Shown in pieces: positions 54,470-63,313 of a DNA stretch of 64,000 bases; the stretch's first letter is position 1, and every line of letters begins with the position of its first letter. The notes beneath the pieces were generated by a model. The model was not told the DNA's origin. It saw only the letters and a program-made list of their open reading frames with translations, and made no database searches. The DNA comes from Massilia brevitalea (GTDB lineage: Bacteria > Pseudomonadota > Gammaproteobacteria > Burkholderiales > Burkholderiaceae_D): NCBI RefSeq assembly GCF_030711405.1, contig NZ_JAULSI010000026.1:1-64000 (forward strand). The letters run 5' to 3'. A program made the translations under genes and the position numbers.

Positions 54470-56024
54470 GGAAACGGGCTCCGTTCGGGTTGGCGGCAAG
54501 CTTGCGGCGCAGGAGGGGTGAGACGCGGTAGCGGTCTTCGCCATAGGTGGCGGCGAGGTTCGCCAGCACGGTCACGATGTGATGGATGCCGACTGCATCG
54601 GCCCAGGCCAGCGGGCCGCGCGGGTAGTGCACGCCCTTCTGCATGGCGATGTCCACCGCGCTGACGCTGCACACGCCCTGGTTCACGGCGTCGGCCGCTT
54701 CGTTGGCGAGCATGGCGACGGTGCGCATCACGGCCATGCCGGGCACGTCGTCCAGCTTGCAGACCTCGAAGCCGGTGGCCTGGAACATGCCGACGGTCGA
54801 GTAGTACGCATCAATGCTGCACTGGTCGGCGCGCGCCAGGGCGATGCGTTTGGCCGTGGCGTGATCGAGCAGCAGGTCGTAGACCACGGTGTTGGCGTGG
54901 TTGTTGGCGGCGGCGCGCTCGGTGGCGCTGCGGCCGTCGGTGAGGAAGATGGCGGCGCCGTTGCAGTGGAAAGCCGGGGCTTCGTGCTTCTCGGCGCCGT
55001 GCAGCGGTTCGCGGTGGCCGACCGTGAAGCCGGCATCAAGCAGGCGCGCTTCCATCGGGCTGAGGATGCTGTTGACCACTTCGCGGCGCACGCTGATGCC
55101 GACCGTGCTCGGGCGCGGCTGCGGGGCTTCAATCTTCGGTGTCGGCTTCGCCGCATCGTCGCCGTAGCGGTAGAAGCCGCGCCCGGATTTGCGGCCGAGG
55201 AAGCCGGCGTTCACCAGTTCCTGCTGCACCACCGAGGGCGTGTAGCGCGGGTCGCCGAAATAGGCGGCGTGCACCGATTGCGTGACCGAGAAGTTGACGT
55301 CGTGGCCGATCAGGTCCATCAGCTCGAAGGGCCCCATGCGGAAACCGCCGCAGTCGCGTAGTACGGCGTCCAGCGTGGCCGGGTCGGCGGCGCGTTCCTG
55401 CAGCAGGCGCAGGGCTTCGGCGTAGTAAGGACGGGCGACGCGGTTGACGATGAAGCCGGGCGTCGACTTGGCGTGGACCGGGTCCTTGCCCCAGGCTTGC
55501 GCGGTGGCGTAGACGGTGGCGGCGACTTCCTTGCTGGTGGCCAGGCCGCTGATCACCTCGACCAGCGCCATCAGCGGCACCGGGTTAAAGAAGTGCATGC
55601 CGACCAGGCGCTCGGGGTGGCGCAGCGGTGCGGCAATCGCCGTTACCGAGATCGACGATGTATTCGTGGCGAGGATGCAGCGCTCGCCGACGATGCCTTC
55701 CAGCTCGGTGAACAGCGTGCGCTTGGCGTCCAGGTTCTCGACGATGGCTTCGATGACGATGGCGGCGTCTTTTACGCCGGCCAGTGTATCGACGGTCTGC
55801 AGGCGCTCGCGCGCCAGGTCCGCCTCGGCGGCGCCCATGCGGCCCTTGTCGACCAGCTTGTCGAAGACCTTGCCGATATCGGCGACGGCCTTGGCGGCGG
55901 CGCCGGGGCGCGTGTCGAACAGGCGCACCCCGTGGCCGGCTGCCGCAGCAATCTGCGCGATGCCCGCACCCATGGCGCCGCTGCCGATGACGGCAACGAC
56001 GTTCTCCTTGGCCAGCGCCTCCAT
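54462..56024 (-). CDS. paaH: 3-hydroxyacyl-CoA dehydrogenase PaaH
   Basis: NAD-dependent dehydrogenase of 520 residues that oxidises 3-hydroxyadipyl-CoA to 3-oxoadipyl-CoA. The Rossmann motif is VIGSGAMGAGIAQIAA at the N terminus; ATNTSSISVTAIAA and VGMHFFNPVPLMALVEVI are the usual substrate-side motifs. Two C-terminal 3HCDH domains follow (about 185-285 and 390-480), as in the long PaaH/PaaC type. Its start codon shares one base with the paaG stop (TGATG) and its end overlaps paaI, so the three are translationally coupled. Confidence 0.95.
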   Translation of the reverse strand: MEALAKENVVAVIGSGAMGAGIAQIAAAAGHGVRLFDTRPGAAAKAVADIGKVFDKLVDKGRMGAAEADLARERLQTVDTLAGVKDAAIVIEAIVENLDAKRTLFTELEGIVGERCILATNTSSISVTAIAAPLRHPERLVGMHFFNPVPLMALVEVISGLATSKEVAATVYATAQAWGKDPVHAKSTPGFIVNRVARPYYAEALRLLQERAADPATLDAVLRDCGGFRMGPFELMDLIGHDVNFSVTQSVHAAYFGDPRYTPSVVQQELVNAGFLGRKSGRGFYRYGDDAAKPTPKIEAPQPRPSTVGISVRREVVNSILSPMEARLLDAGFTVGHREPLHGAEKHEAPAFHCNGAAIFLTDGRSATERAAANNHANTVVYDLLLDHATAKRIALARADQCSIDAYYSTVGMFQATGFEVCKLDDVPGMAVMRTVAMLANEAADAVNQGVCSVSAVDIAMQKGVHYPRGPLAWADAVGIHHIVTVLANLAATYGEDRYRVSPLLRRKLAANPNGARFHA

Positions 56025-56815
56025 CACTCCCCCTTGAACTGGGCCGGGCGCTTGGCGATGAAGGCGGCGACGCCCTCGCGGTAATCGTGGCTGTAGCCCA
56101 GCTCGCGCATCATCGCGCCTTCTAACTGCAGTTGTTCCGGCAGGGTGTTGGCGTAGCTGGCTTGCAGCGCTTTCTTGGTAAAGGCGAGGCCTTTCGTTGG
56201 CGCGGTAGCGAAGTGGTCGGCCATGGCCAGGGCTTCGTCCATCAGCGCTTCGTCGGGCACGCAGCGCCAGATCAGGCCCCAGTCTTCCGCCTTTTCGGCA
56301 CTGAGTTTTTCGCCCAGCATGGCCAGGCCCGTGGCGCGGGCGTGGCCGATCAGGCGCGGCAAATGCCAGGTGCCGCCGGTGTCGGGGATCAGGCCCAGCT
56401 TGCAGAAGGCTTCGATGAAACTGGCCGATTTGGCGGCCAGCACGATGTCGCAGGCCAGCGCCAGGTTGGCGCCGGCGCCGGCGGCCACGCCATTCACGGC
56501 GCAGATCACGGGCATTGGCAGCGAACGCAGGGTCATGACCAGCGGCGCATAGAATTTTTCCACCGATTCGCCGAGGTCCACGCCCGGCGCGCCAGGGGCG
56601 ACGGCGCGGTCGCCCAGGTCCTGGCCGGCGCAAAAGCCGCGGCCGGCGCCGGTCAGCACCAGCACGCGCACGGATTTGTCGGCTTGCAGCTTGTCGAGGG
56701 CGTCGCGCACTTCCAGGTGCATGGCCTGGGTGAAGCTGTTCAGGCGGTCGGGGCGGTTCAGCGTCAGCACTGCGACGCCGTTTTCCACCATGTACAGGAT
56801 CGATTCGTAGTTCAT
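56024..56815 (-). CDS. paaG: Phenylacetyl-CoA epoxide isomerase PaaG
   Basis: Crotonase-fold enzyme of 263 residues that isomerises ring-1,2-epoxyphenylacetyl-CoA to the seven-membered oxepin-CoA and shifts a double bond later in the pathway. TGAGRGFCAGQDLGDR and the oxyanion-hole VNGVAAGAGANLALACDI match PaaG rather than PaaF; GLIPDTGGTWHLPRLIG carries the catalytic Asp. GGAGACAACC lies before the ATG. This is the only crotonase in the cluster. Confidence 0.95.
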   Translation of the reverse strand: MNYESILYMVENGVAVLTLNRPDRLNSFTQAMHLEVRDALDKLQADKSVRVLVLTGAGRGFCAGQDLGDRAVAPGAPGVDLGESVEKFYAPLVMTLRSLPMPVICAVNGVAAGAGANLALACDIVLAAKSASFIEAFCKLGLIPDTGGTWHLPRLIGHARATGLAMLGEKLSAEKAEDWGLIWRCVPDEALMDEALAMADHFATAPTKGLAFTKKALQASYANTLPEQLQLEGAMMRELGYSHDYREGVAAFIAKRPAQFKGE

Positions 56816-56836
56816 GGTTGTCTCCTCCAGTTGTTG

Positions 56837-57913
56837 TTATTCGTGCTGGTCGAAATCGACGATCAATTTGTCGGTGATCGGGAAGGCCTGGCAGGACAGG
56901 ACGAAGCCGCGTGCGACTTCGTAGTCTTCCAGTGCGTAGTTCACGTCCATCTCGACATTGCCCTCGACGACCTTGCAGCGGCAGGTCGAGCAGACGCCGC
57001 CCTTGCACGAGTAGCGCATGTCGATGCCGGCGCGCAGGCCGGCGTCGAGGATGGACTCCTTGTCCTTGTCCATCGTGAAGCTGGCGGCGCTGCCGTCCAT
57101 GATGACGGTGACTTCGGTCTGGTGGCGTGCTCCCTCCACGACCGGACGCGGCTTGTGCTCGTGTTTTGGAATGCTGGCGGCGAACAGCTCGATGCGGATG
57201 CGTTCCTTCGGCAGGCCCGCGTCCTGCAGCGACTTCGAGACGCCGTGCATCATGTCTTCCGGGCCGCAGACAAAGGCGACGTCGATGTGATCGATGGGGA
57301 TCCAGTGCTTGAGGAAGGCGCTGCATTTTTCGCCGGTGATGCGGCCGTTGAAGAGTTCGATGTCCTGCTGCTCGCGGCTCATCACGTACACGAGCTTCAG
57401 GCGGCCCATGTAGATGTCCTTCAGGTCGGTGAGTTCGTCGCGGAAGATCACCGACGACGAAGCGCGGTTGCCGTACACGAGGGTGAAGCGGCTCTTCGGC
57501 TCGGCCAGCAGCGTGGTCTTGATGATCGACAGGATAGGCGTGATGCCGCTGCCGGCGGCAAAGGCGAGATAGTGGCGTTCGCTGGTTGCGTCGAGCGGCA
57601 CGTTGAAGTGGCCCATCGGCGGCATCACATCCAGCGTGGCGCCGGCTTGCAGCTGCTCGTTGGCCCAGCTCGAGAACAGGCCGCCGGGTGTGCGCTTGAT
57701 GGCCACGCGCAGGGTCTCGTCCTGCACGGCGGAGCAGATCGAATAGGAGCGGCGCACATCTTCGCCGTCGATCAGCGCGCGCAGGGTCAGGTGCTGGCCC
57801 TGCTGGTAGGCGAAGGTGGTTTTGAGTTCGGGCGGGACGGCAAAGGTGACCGCGATCGCATCGCGCGTCTCGTGCTTCACCTTGGCGACAGTCAGTGGAT
57901 AGAATTTGCTCAT
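56837..57913 (-). CDS. paaE: Phenylacetyl-CoA epoxidase reductase subunit PaaE
   Basis: Electron-transfer subunit of 358 residues for the PaaABCE epoxidase. The N-terminal FAD part has RRSYSICSA (about 54-62); the NAD part contains AFAAGSGITPILSIIKTTL and VCGPEDMMHGV; the C-terminal plant-type 2Fe-2S domain has CKGGVCSTCRCKV and a fourth Cys in FVLSCQAFP. It passes electrons from NADPH to the di-iron centre of PaaA. It follows paaD by ten bases. Confidence 0.95.
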   Translation of the reverse strand: MSKFYPLTVAKVKHETRDAIAVTFAVPPELKTTFAYQQGQHLTLRALIDGEDVRRSYSICSAVQDETLRVAIKRTPGGLFSSWANEQLQAGATLDVMPPMGHFNVPLDATSERHYLAFAAGSGITPILSIIKTTLLAEPKSRFTLVYGNRASSSVIFRDELTDLKDIYMGRLKLVYVMSREQQDIELFNGRITGEKCSAFLKHWIPIDHIDVAFVCGPEDMMHGVSKSLQDAGLPKERIRIELFAASIPKHEHKPRPVVEGARHQTEVTVIMDGSAASFTMDKDKESILDAGLRAGIDMRYSCKGGVCSTCRCKVVEGNVEMDVNYALEDYEVARGFVLSCQAFPITDKLIVDFDQHE

Positions 57914-57923
57914 GGTGCTCGCT

Positions 57924-58442
57924 TTAATGGCACTTGAAGTAATCGAAGGGTTCGCGGCAATCGAGGCACTTGTACAAGGCCTTGCACGGGGTCGAACCGA
58001 ACTGGCTGGTCAGCTGGGTGTGGGTCGAGCCGCAGTTGGGGCAGGCGACTTCGGGCTCCTTGAAGGCGCCGCGCTTGACGCCGCTGCGCAGTCCACTGAT
58101 ATCGATGGCCTGTTCGACCGGCGGCGCGATGCCGTAGCCCTTCAGGGCGGCCTTGCCGGTCTCGCTCATCCAGTCGGTGGTCCAGGCGGGCGAGAGCTGG
58201 GTGACGATGCGCAGCTTGTCGACGCCGCGTGCGCGCAGGGCTTCGCCGACGGCGTCGGAGATCACCTGCATCGCGGGGCAGCCGGAGTAGGTGGGCGTGA
58301 TCGTCACCACGCACTCGTCGCCGTCGAAGGCGACGTCGCGCACGATGCCGAGATCGACCACCGAGATCACCGGGATCTCGGGATCAGGGACCTCGCCGAG
58401 CCAGGACCATACCTGGTCCAGCGTGACGCTCTGGGCGTGCAT
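57924..58442 (-). CDS. paaD: Phenylacetyl-CoA epoxidase maturation protein PaaD
   Basis: A 172-residue protein with an N-terminal MIP18/DUF59 domain (about 10-110: PDPEIPVISVVDLGIV and TPTYSGCPAMQVI) and a C-terminal zinc-ribbon-like Cys cluster (CPNCGSTHTQ ... CKALYKCLDC ... YFKCH). PaaD is needed for epoxidase activity, probably for Fe-S or di-iron assembly, but is not part of the purified enzyme. GGAG lies six bases before the ATG, which follows the paaC stop directly. Confidence 0.93.
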   Translation of the reverse strand: MHAQSVTLDQVWSWLGEVPDPEIPVISVVDLGIVRDVAFDGDECVVTITPTYSGCPAMQVISDAVGEALRARGVDKLRIVTQLSPAWTTDWMSETGKAALKGYGIAPPVEQAIDISGLRSGVKRGAFKEPEVACPNCGSTHTQLTSQFGSTPCKALYKCLDCREPFDYFKCH

Positions 58443-59207
58443 TTACCACTCCGCTCCGGGATAGGCGCGCTGCAGGAACTGCATCTCGGCCAGGATGTAG
58501 CCGAGGCGTTCGCTGTGGCGGCCCTGCTTGCCGCCGCGCTGCATGTACGCGTCGGGCGATGGCATGGTAAGGGTGGCTTCGGCGAAGATCTCGCTCACGT
58601 GTTCGAAGAAAGCGGCGCGCAGGCCGTCGACTGGCGGGGCGATGCCCTGCTCCACCATGGCGTTGTCGATGTCGTCGTAGATGAAGACTTCGCCGGTGTA
58701 CATCCAGAGTTCGTCGGCGGCGGCCTGCATCTTGGCGTGGCTGACGTCGGTGCCGTCGCCCAGGCGCACCACCAGGTCGCCGCTGCGGCGCAGGTGGTAG
58801 GTCACTTCCTTCAGCGACTTCTCGGCGATCTCGGCGATGCGCTGGTCGCTGGATTTGAGCAGGCCCTGCATCAGGAAGTAGTGCCAGGTGTCGAAGAAGA
58901 ACTGGCGCATCATCGTTTCGGCGTAGCTGGCGTTCGGCTGCTCGACCAGCAGCACGTTGCGGTACTGGTGGGCGTCGCGGTGGAAGGCGAGCCTGTCTTC
59001 GTCGCGGTCCTGGCCTTCGAGTTCCCCGGCGTAGGTGAGCCACATGCGCGTTTGCCCCAGCAGATCCAGGGCGACGTTGGTCAGGGCCATGTCTTCTTCC
59101 AGGGCCGGGCCTTTGCCGCAGAGCTGGGAGAGCTGCTGCGAGAGGATCAGGGCGTTGTCGCCCTGGCGCAGGAGGTATTCGAACTTGGCGTCCATTGCTG
59201 CGCTCAC
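58443..59207 (-). CDS. paaC: Phenylacetyl-CoA epoxidase structural subunit PaaC
   Basis: A 254-residue ferritin-like helical subunit that pairs with PaaA but lacks a working di-iron site. Family marks are LALTNVALDLLGQTRMWLTYA-like MALTNVALDLLGQTRM, YRNVLLVEQPNASYAETMMR, EVTYHLRRSGDLVVRLGDGT and the terminal GRHSERLGYILAEMQFLQRA. The frame starts with GTG overlapping the paaB stop (GTGA); an ATG four codons later is the other option. Confidence 0.94.
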   Translation of the reverse strand: MSAAMDAKFEYLLRQGDNALILSQQLSQLCGKGPALEEDMALTNVALDLLGQTRMWLTYAGELEGQDRDEDRLAFHRDAHQYRNVLLVEQPNASYAETMMRQFFFDTWHYFLMQGLLKSSDQRIAEIAEKSLKEVTYHLRRSGDLVVRLGDGTDVSHAKMQAAADELWMYTGEVFIYDDIDNAMVEQGIAPPVDGLRAAFFEHVSEIFAEATLTMPSPDAYMQRGGKQGRHSERLGYILAEMQFLQRAYPGAEW

Positions 59208-59488
59208 AGGTTCTTCACTTCTTCCGGCATCGGGAAGAAAGTGGGGTGGCGGTAGACCTTGCTGTTGGCGGGCTCGAACAGGGCTTCCTTGTCGGAAGGG
59301 CTGGACGCCACGATGTCGGCGGCGCGCACGACCCAGATCGAGACGCCTTCGTTGCGGCGCGTGTAGACGTCGCGCGCGTTGTTGACGGCCATTTCGGCGT
59401 CAGGGGCGTGCAGGCTGCCGACGTGCTTGTGGGCGAGACCGTGCTGGCTGCGGATGAAGACTTCCCACAGGGGCCATTCTTTGCTCAT
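59204..59488 (-). CDS. paaB: Phenylacetyl-CoA epoxidase subunit PaaB
   Basis: A 94-residue subunit that holds the PaaAC dimers together in the epoxidase. The pattern WPLWEVFIRSQHGLAHKHVG, HAPDAEMAVNNARDVYTRR and VYRHPTFFPMPEEVK is diagnostic. GGAGACAATC precedes the chosen ATG; longer in-frame sequence upstream runs through a repeat and is not coding. It is separated from paaA by 157 bases that hold a palindromic repeat, unusual inside an operon. Confidence 0.94.
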   Translation of the reverse strand: MSKEWPLWEVFIRSQHGLAHKHVGSLHAPDAEMAVNNARDVYTRRNEGVSIWVVRAADIVASSPSDKEALFEPANSKVYRHPTFFPMPEEVKNL

Positions 59489-59580
59489 GATTGTCTCCGA
59501 TGATGCGAGTTTATTTGTTCTGGGTGCTGCGGTTTTCGCGAGCGATGTTTCACCGCTCGTGGTGCAGGGAGGCGTGCGTA

Positions 59581-59609
59581 CCGCGTGGGCACGGAGTGCC
59601 CACCGTACG
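59581..59609. repeat. Dispersed palindromic repeat between paaA and paaB
   Basis: CCGCGTGGGCAC-GGA-GTGCCCACCGTACG, a good copy in right-hand orientation, able to form an eight-base-pair or longer stem in the paa transcript between its first two genes. Confidence 0.75.
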
Positions 59610-59645
59610 TTCGAGCCGGAGGCGAGCACTTGCCGTGGGCGATTC

Positions 59646-60635
59646 TTACGCGGCGGCTTTGCGGGCGGCCTTTTTGTCGGCGTGGGCGACCAGGGCGTCG
59701 CGGAACCATTCGCCGTCGTCCCAGGCCGTGACGCGGGTGCGCAGGCGCTCGCGGTTGCAGGGGCCGTTGCCCTTCAGGACGTTGTGGAATTCGCTCCAGT
59801 CGATCTCGCCGAATTCGTAGTGGCCGGTCTCCGCGTTGAACTTGAGGTCGGGGTCGGGAACCGTCAGGCCCAGGTATTCGGCTTGCGGCACGGTCTGGTC
59901 GACCATGCGCTGGCGCAGTTCGTCGTTCGAGAACAGCTTGATGCGCCATTTGCTCGATTGCGCGCTGTTTACCGATTCGGCGTCCGATGGACCGAACATC
60001 ATCAGCGATGGCCACCACCAGCGGTTCAGTGCATCCTGCGCCATGGCCTTTTGTTCGGGCGTGCCCTTGGCCAGGCTCATCATGATGTCGTAGCCCTGGC
60101 GTGCGTGGAAGGATTCTTCCTTGCAGACGCGGACCATGGCGCGGGCGTACGGACCGTACGAGCAGCGGCACAGTGGAATCTGGTTGATGATGGCCGAGCC
60201 GTCGACCAGCCAGCCGATGGCGCCCATGTCGGCCCAGCTCAGCGTCGGGTAATTGAAGATGCTCGAATACTTGGCCTTGCCCGAGTGGAGCGCGGCCAGC
60301 AGTTCGTCGCGCGACACGCCCAGGGTTTCGGCAGCGCTGTACAGGTAGAGGCCGTGCCCGGCTTCGTCCTGGATCTTGGCCAGCAGCACCGATTTACGCT
60401 TGAGCGTCGGGGCGCGCGTGACCCAGTTGCCTTCCGGCAGCTGGCCGACGATCTCGGAGTGCGCGTGCTGGGAGATCTGGCGGATCAGGGTCTTGCGGTA
60501 AGCCTCGGGCATCCAGTCCTTGGCTTCGATCTTGATGCCTTCATCGATACGCGCCTGGAACGCTTGTTCCTCGGCACTCATGTCTTGTTCGGTCTGGACC
60601 TTTTTCAGGCCGGTTTCTACCATCTGCGCGTACAT
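59646..60635 (-). CDS. paaA: Phenylacetyl-CoA epoxidase catalytic subunit PaaA
   Basis: Di-iron oxygenase subunit of 329 residues that places an epoxide on the ring of phenylacetyl-CoA. Carboxylate-bridged iron ligands appear in [14 protein letters not shown] (ExxH) and [14 protein letters not shown] (ExxH). [20 protein letters not shown] is a strong family mark. The Lys/Ala-rich end is variable in the family. GGGAGACAGACC precedes the ATG. First gene of the operon; promoter and paaX lie just upstream. Confidence 0.96.
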   Translation of the reverse strand: MYAQMVETGLKKVQTEQDMSAEEQAFQARIDEGIKIEAKDWMPEAYRKTLIRQISQHAHSEIVGQLPEGNWVTRAPTLKRKSVLLAKIQDEAGHGLYLYSAAETLGVSRDELLAALHSGKAKYSSIFNYPTLSWADMGAIGWLVDGSAIINQIPLCRCSYGPYARAMVRVCKEESFHARQGYDIMMSLAKGTPEQKAMAQDALNRWWWPSLMMFGPSDAESVNSAQSSKWRIKLFSNDELRQRMVDQTVPQAEYLGLTVPDPDLKFNAETGHYEFGEIDWSEFHNVLKGNGPCNRERLRTRVTAWDDGEWFRDALVAHADKKAARKAAA

Positions 60636-60667
60636 GGTCTGTCTCCCATTGCAAACATCGTGAAGCC

Positions 60668-60707
60668 ATAATACGATACAGAAAACGAGATGTACACCAA
60701 AATTTTG
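60668..60707. promoter_or_regulatory. paaA promoter and candidate PaaX operator
   Basis: Minus strand: TGTACA (60696-60691) and TATTAT (60673-60668) with a 17-base spacer form a plausible paaA promoter. Next to its -35 lies the perfect palindrome CAAAATTTTG (60698-60707) inside TGATTC-AAAATTTTG, a candidate site for PaaX. No experiment-based PaaX consensus is applied here. Confidence 0.45.
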
Positions 60708-60740
60708 AATCATATTGAGAAGCAAGGTCAACCCGATTTC

Positions 60741-61670
60741 ATGAAGCAAATGACCAGCCCTGAGTGGATCGCCCACTTCCTCGCACTCGAGCCGCCGCGC
60801 TCGAAATCCCTGGTGATGACGGTGATGGGCGATGCGATTGCGCCACACGGCGGCGCGGCCTGGCTCGGCAGTTTGATCGAGCTGCTGGCGCCATTGGGCG
60901 TGACCGACCGCCTGGTGCGCACCAGCGTGTTCCGCCTGGTGCAGGAAGGCTGGCTGACGGCCAGCCGCGAGGGGCGGCGCAGCCGCTATGCCTTCGACGC
61001 GAAATCGCTGGCGCGCTTCCAGCGCGCCGACCGCCGCATCTACGCCCCGCCCGGCCTGCACTGGGACGGGCGCTGGACGCTGCTGCTGGCGCCGAACGGC
61101 AGCATCGACGGCGACTTGCGCACGGCGGTGCGCAAGGAACTGCAGTGGGAAGGCTTTGCGATGCTGGGTCCGGGGCTGCTGGCGCATCCGGCGGGGGACA
61201 TCGAGGGGCTGGCCGATGCGCTGGACCGTACCGGGGCGGCGGGCAAGGTGTTTGCCCTCAGTGCGGCCGAGTTGCCGGATGTCGGATCGCGGCCCTTGGC
61301 GGAACTTGTTGGCGAAGGCTGGAATCTGACGGCGGTGGCCCAGGGCTACCGGGATTTCATTGCGCAGTTTTCGCCGCTGCTGGCCTTGTTGCAGGATGGG
61401 GCCGAGCCGGCGCCGGAGGCGGCGTTTGCGATGCGTTCGCTGCTGATTCATGCGTACCGGCGGCTGCAGTTGCACGATCCCTTGTTGCCGGTCGAGTTGT
61501 TGCCCGATCCGTGGCCGGGGTCGGATGCGTACGAGGTGGCGCGCGCTATCTACAAGCGTGTTGCGGTGCAGGCCGAGGTGCATGTGGATGCGGTGTTGCG
61601 GCGCGAGGATGAAGCGGCGCCGGGCGCGGACGAAGCGTTTTATGGGCGGTTTGGCGGGTTGCGCGGTTAA
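60741..61670 (+). CDS. paaX: Phenylacetate operon repressor PaaX
   Basis: GntR-like repressor that leaves DNA when phenylacetyl-CoA binds. The winged-helix domain includes [31 protein letters not shown] and [20 protein letters not shown] (split across about 20-75), then a PaaX-type middle domain with [14 protein letters not shown] and a C-terminal domain with [20 protein letters not shown] start at ATG 60741 because E. coli PaaX aligns from there. An ATG at 60690 would add 17 residues and would overlap the paaA -35 box. Divergent from the operon it controls. Confidence 0.9.
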   Translation: MKQMTSPEWIAHFLALEPPRSKSLVMTVMGDAIAPHGGAAWLGSLIELLAPLGVTDRLVRTSVFRLVQEGWLTASREGRRSRYAFDAKSLARFQRADRRIYAPPGLHWDGRWTLLLAPNGSIDGDLRTAVRKELQWEGFAMLGPGLLAHPAGDIEGLADALDRTGAAGKVFALSAAELPDVGSRPLAELVGEGWNLTAVAQGYRDFIAQFSPLLALLQDGAEPAPEAAFAMRSLLIHAYRRLQLHDPLLPVELLPDPWPGSDAYEVARAIYKRVAVQAEVHVDAVLRREDEAAPGADEAFYGRFGGLRG

Positions 61671-61715
61671 TCGACGTGTATGATCTCGGCTTTACGCCAT
61701 CAACCAGGACACACC

Positions 61716-62849
61716 ATGTCTATCAAGATCAGCAGCCAGTTCGACGCTGGCGCCATCGAGGTCGTGAACGCCACGAGCGCGAACGCCATCGACCTGAACA
61801 TCCGCGAGGATTCGCACGCCGACATCACGCAGTGGTTCTACTTCCGCCTGCAGGGCGCGCAAGGCGAGCCATGCACGATCCGCCTGCTGAACGCCGGCCA
61901 GGCCGCGTATCCGGCCGGCTGGGAAGACTACAACGCGATGGCGAGCTACGACCGCATCAACTGGTTCCGCGTGCCGACTTCGTTCGATGGCCAGGTGATG
62001 ACCATCGAGCATACCCCGGGCATGGACAGCGTCTACTACGCCTACTTCGAGCCCTATTCCTGGGAACGCCACCTGGAGCTGCTCGACCGCGCCCAGATGA
62101 GCGAGAACGTGCGCATGCTCGACCTGGGTTCGACGGTCGACGGCCGCGACCTGAACATGCTGGTGATCGGCGAGCCTTCGCCTGAAAAGAAAAACGTCTG
62201 GGTCATCGCACGCCAGCACCCGGGCGAAACCATGGCCGAGTGGTTCGTCGAAGGCATGCTCGACGCCCTGCTCGACCCGGCCCATCCGTTCGCGCGCCAG
62301 CTGCTGAAGGAAACCGTGTTCTACGTGGTGCCGAACATGAATCCGGACGGTTCTGTCCGCGGCAACCTGCGCACGAATGCCGCCGGCGCCAACCTGAACC
62401 GCGAGTGGCTGAACCCGACCATGGAGCGTAGCCCGGAAGTCTTCCTGGTCAAGCAGAAGATGCATGAGACCGGCGTCGATCTCTGCCTCGACGTGCACGG
62501 CGACGAAGGCCTGCCGTATGTCTTCGTGGCCGGCAGCGAATCGCTGCCGACCTTCACGCCCGAGCAGGCCGCCGCGCAGAAGCGCTTCAGCGACAACTTC
62601 ATGATCGCCAGCCCCGACTTCCAGGACGTGCACGGCTACGGCGAAACGCCCTACACCGAAGAGACGCTGACCATGGGCTCGCCGCACATCACCCACGCCT
62701 TCGGCTGCCTGTCGCTGACCCTGGAACTGCCGTTCAAGGACAACGCCAACGACCCCGACCCGCAAGTGGGCTGGGACGGCGCGCGCAGCGCCCGCCTCGG
62801 CGCCGCCGTGCTGCAGCCGGTGCTGCAGGCCGTCCGCGCGCTCAAGTAA
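61716..62849 (+). CDS. M14 family zinc carboxypeptidase (cytosolic type)
   Basis: A 377-residue cytosolic carboxypeptidase-like enzyme, of the type related to eukaryotic CCP deglutamylases. An N-terminal beta-domain (about 1-120) precedes the catalytic domain. Zinc ligands are in ARQHPGETMAEW (His and Glu, about 168-171) and LCLDVHGDEGLPYVF (His, about 260); substrate-binding NPDGSVRGNLRTNAAGANLN and the catalytic Glu in LTLELPFKDN follow. CCAGGACAC precedes the ATG. No signal peptide. Possible substrates are peptides with poly-Glu or terminal acidic residues, but this is not shown. Confidence 0.92.
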   Translation: MSIKISSQFDAGAIEVVNATSANAIDLNIREDSHADITQWFYFRLQGAQGEPCTIRLLNAGQAAYPAGWEDYNAMASYDRINWFRVPTSFDGQVMTIEHTPGMDSVYYAYFEPYSWERHLELLDRAQMSENVRMLDLGSTVDGRDLNMLVIGEPSPEKKNVWVIARQHPGETMAEWFVEGMLDALLDPAHPFARQLLKETVFYVVPNMNPDGSVRGNLRTNAAGANLNREWLNPTMERSPEVFLVKQKMHETGVDLCLDVHGDEGLPYVFVAGSESLPTFTPEQAAAQKRFSDNFMIASPDFQDVHGYGETPYTEETLTMGSPHITHAFGCLSLTLELPFKDNANDPDPQVGWDGARSARLGAAVLQPVLQAVRALK

Positions 62850-62854
62850 TCCAC

Positions 62855-62879
62855 TGCCCCGCTCGCCGGGGCATTTTTT
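62855..62879 (+). terminator. Rho-independent terminator after the M14 gene
   Basis: TGCCCC and GGGGCA enclose GCTCGCC, followed by TTTTTT. It starts six bases after the stop codon. Confidence 0.88.
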
Positions 62880-62899
62880 CACCTTCAGGAACAACGCAC

Positions 62900-63133
62900 A
62901 TGTCCGTATTCGCAGCACCCGTATTCGACGCCACCGTCTTGTATCAAGGCGAGGAACTGTTCAAGGGCCGCGGCGCCGCCCAGGGATGGGCCGACAAGGT
63001 CGCGAGGGAACTCGAGACGACGGTCACGGTCGAGAAGGTCGGCACCGGCTGGGTCCTGCGCGCCAGCGTCGACGGCGTCGACGTCAGCTGGAGCATCCAC
63101 GGCCAGCGCCTGGCGCGCCGCGACGCGGCCTGA
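62900..63133 (+). CDS. Small hypothetical protein
   Basis: A 77-residue protein I do not recognise. It looks like a compact alpha/beta domain: VFDATVLYQGEELFKGRGAA, a helix GWADKVARELETTVTVEKV, then WVLRASVDGVDVSWSIHG. No signal peptide or membrane segment. AGGA lies nine bases before the ATG. It lies between the M14 terminator and the KaiC-like gene; coding character is good (GC-rich third positions), so it is probably real. Confidence 0.6.
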   Translation: MSVFAAPVFDATVLYQGEELFKGRGAAQGWADKVARELETTVTVEKVGTGWVLRASVDGVDVSWSIHGQRLARRDAA

Positions 63134-63211
63134 AATGTTGGAAATTCGCACAGGACCTGCTTTGTGGACGTCAAGCAAGGTGTGCGGACCGGGCAGCTGG
63201 GCGAAGCGTTT

Positions 63212-63217
63212 TATAAT
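63212..63217 (+). promoter_or_regulatory. Candidate -10 box for the KaiC-like gene
   Basis: TATAAT about 100 bases before the KaiC-like ATG in a 180-base gap. The -35 region is GC-rich and not convincing. Nothing else is clear in this gap. Confidence 0.35.
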
Positions 63218-63313
63218 GGCAGGATCGGTAATGCCGGTATCCGGCGACACCATCACTTTTGGTGGGCATCTGCCGCAGCGACGCGGCGCGCCTCCAGCTA
63301 AACAGGCCGTTCC

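Noticed and set aside
51533..54664. A plus-strand open frame of more than 1000 codons opposite pcaF, paaK and paaI
   Set aside because: It mirrors well-identified paa genes on the minus strand and has the His/Arg/Ala/Val-rich composition of an antisense frame in GC-rich DNA; no domain is recognisable.
54462..57326. A fusion of paaH with upstream sequence (954 codons)
   Set aside because: The upstream part overlaps paaG and part of paaE in another frame; PaaH begins with its Rossmann motif just after ATG 56024.
59646..61583. A paaA frame extended far upstream to about 645 codons
   Set aside because: The extension runs antisense through paaX; true PaaA length is about 329 residues and a good ribosome-binding site precedes ATG 60635.
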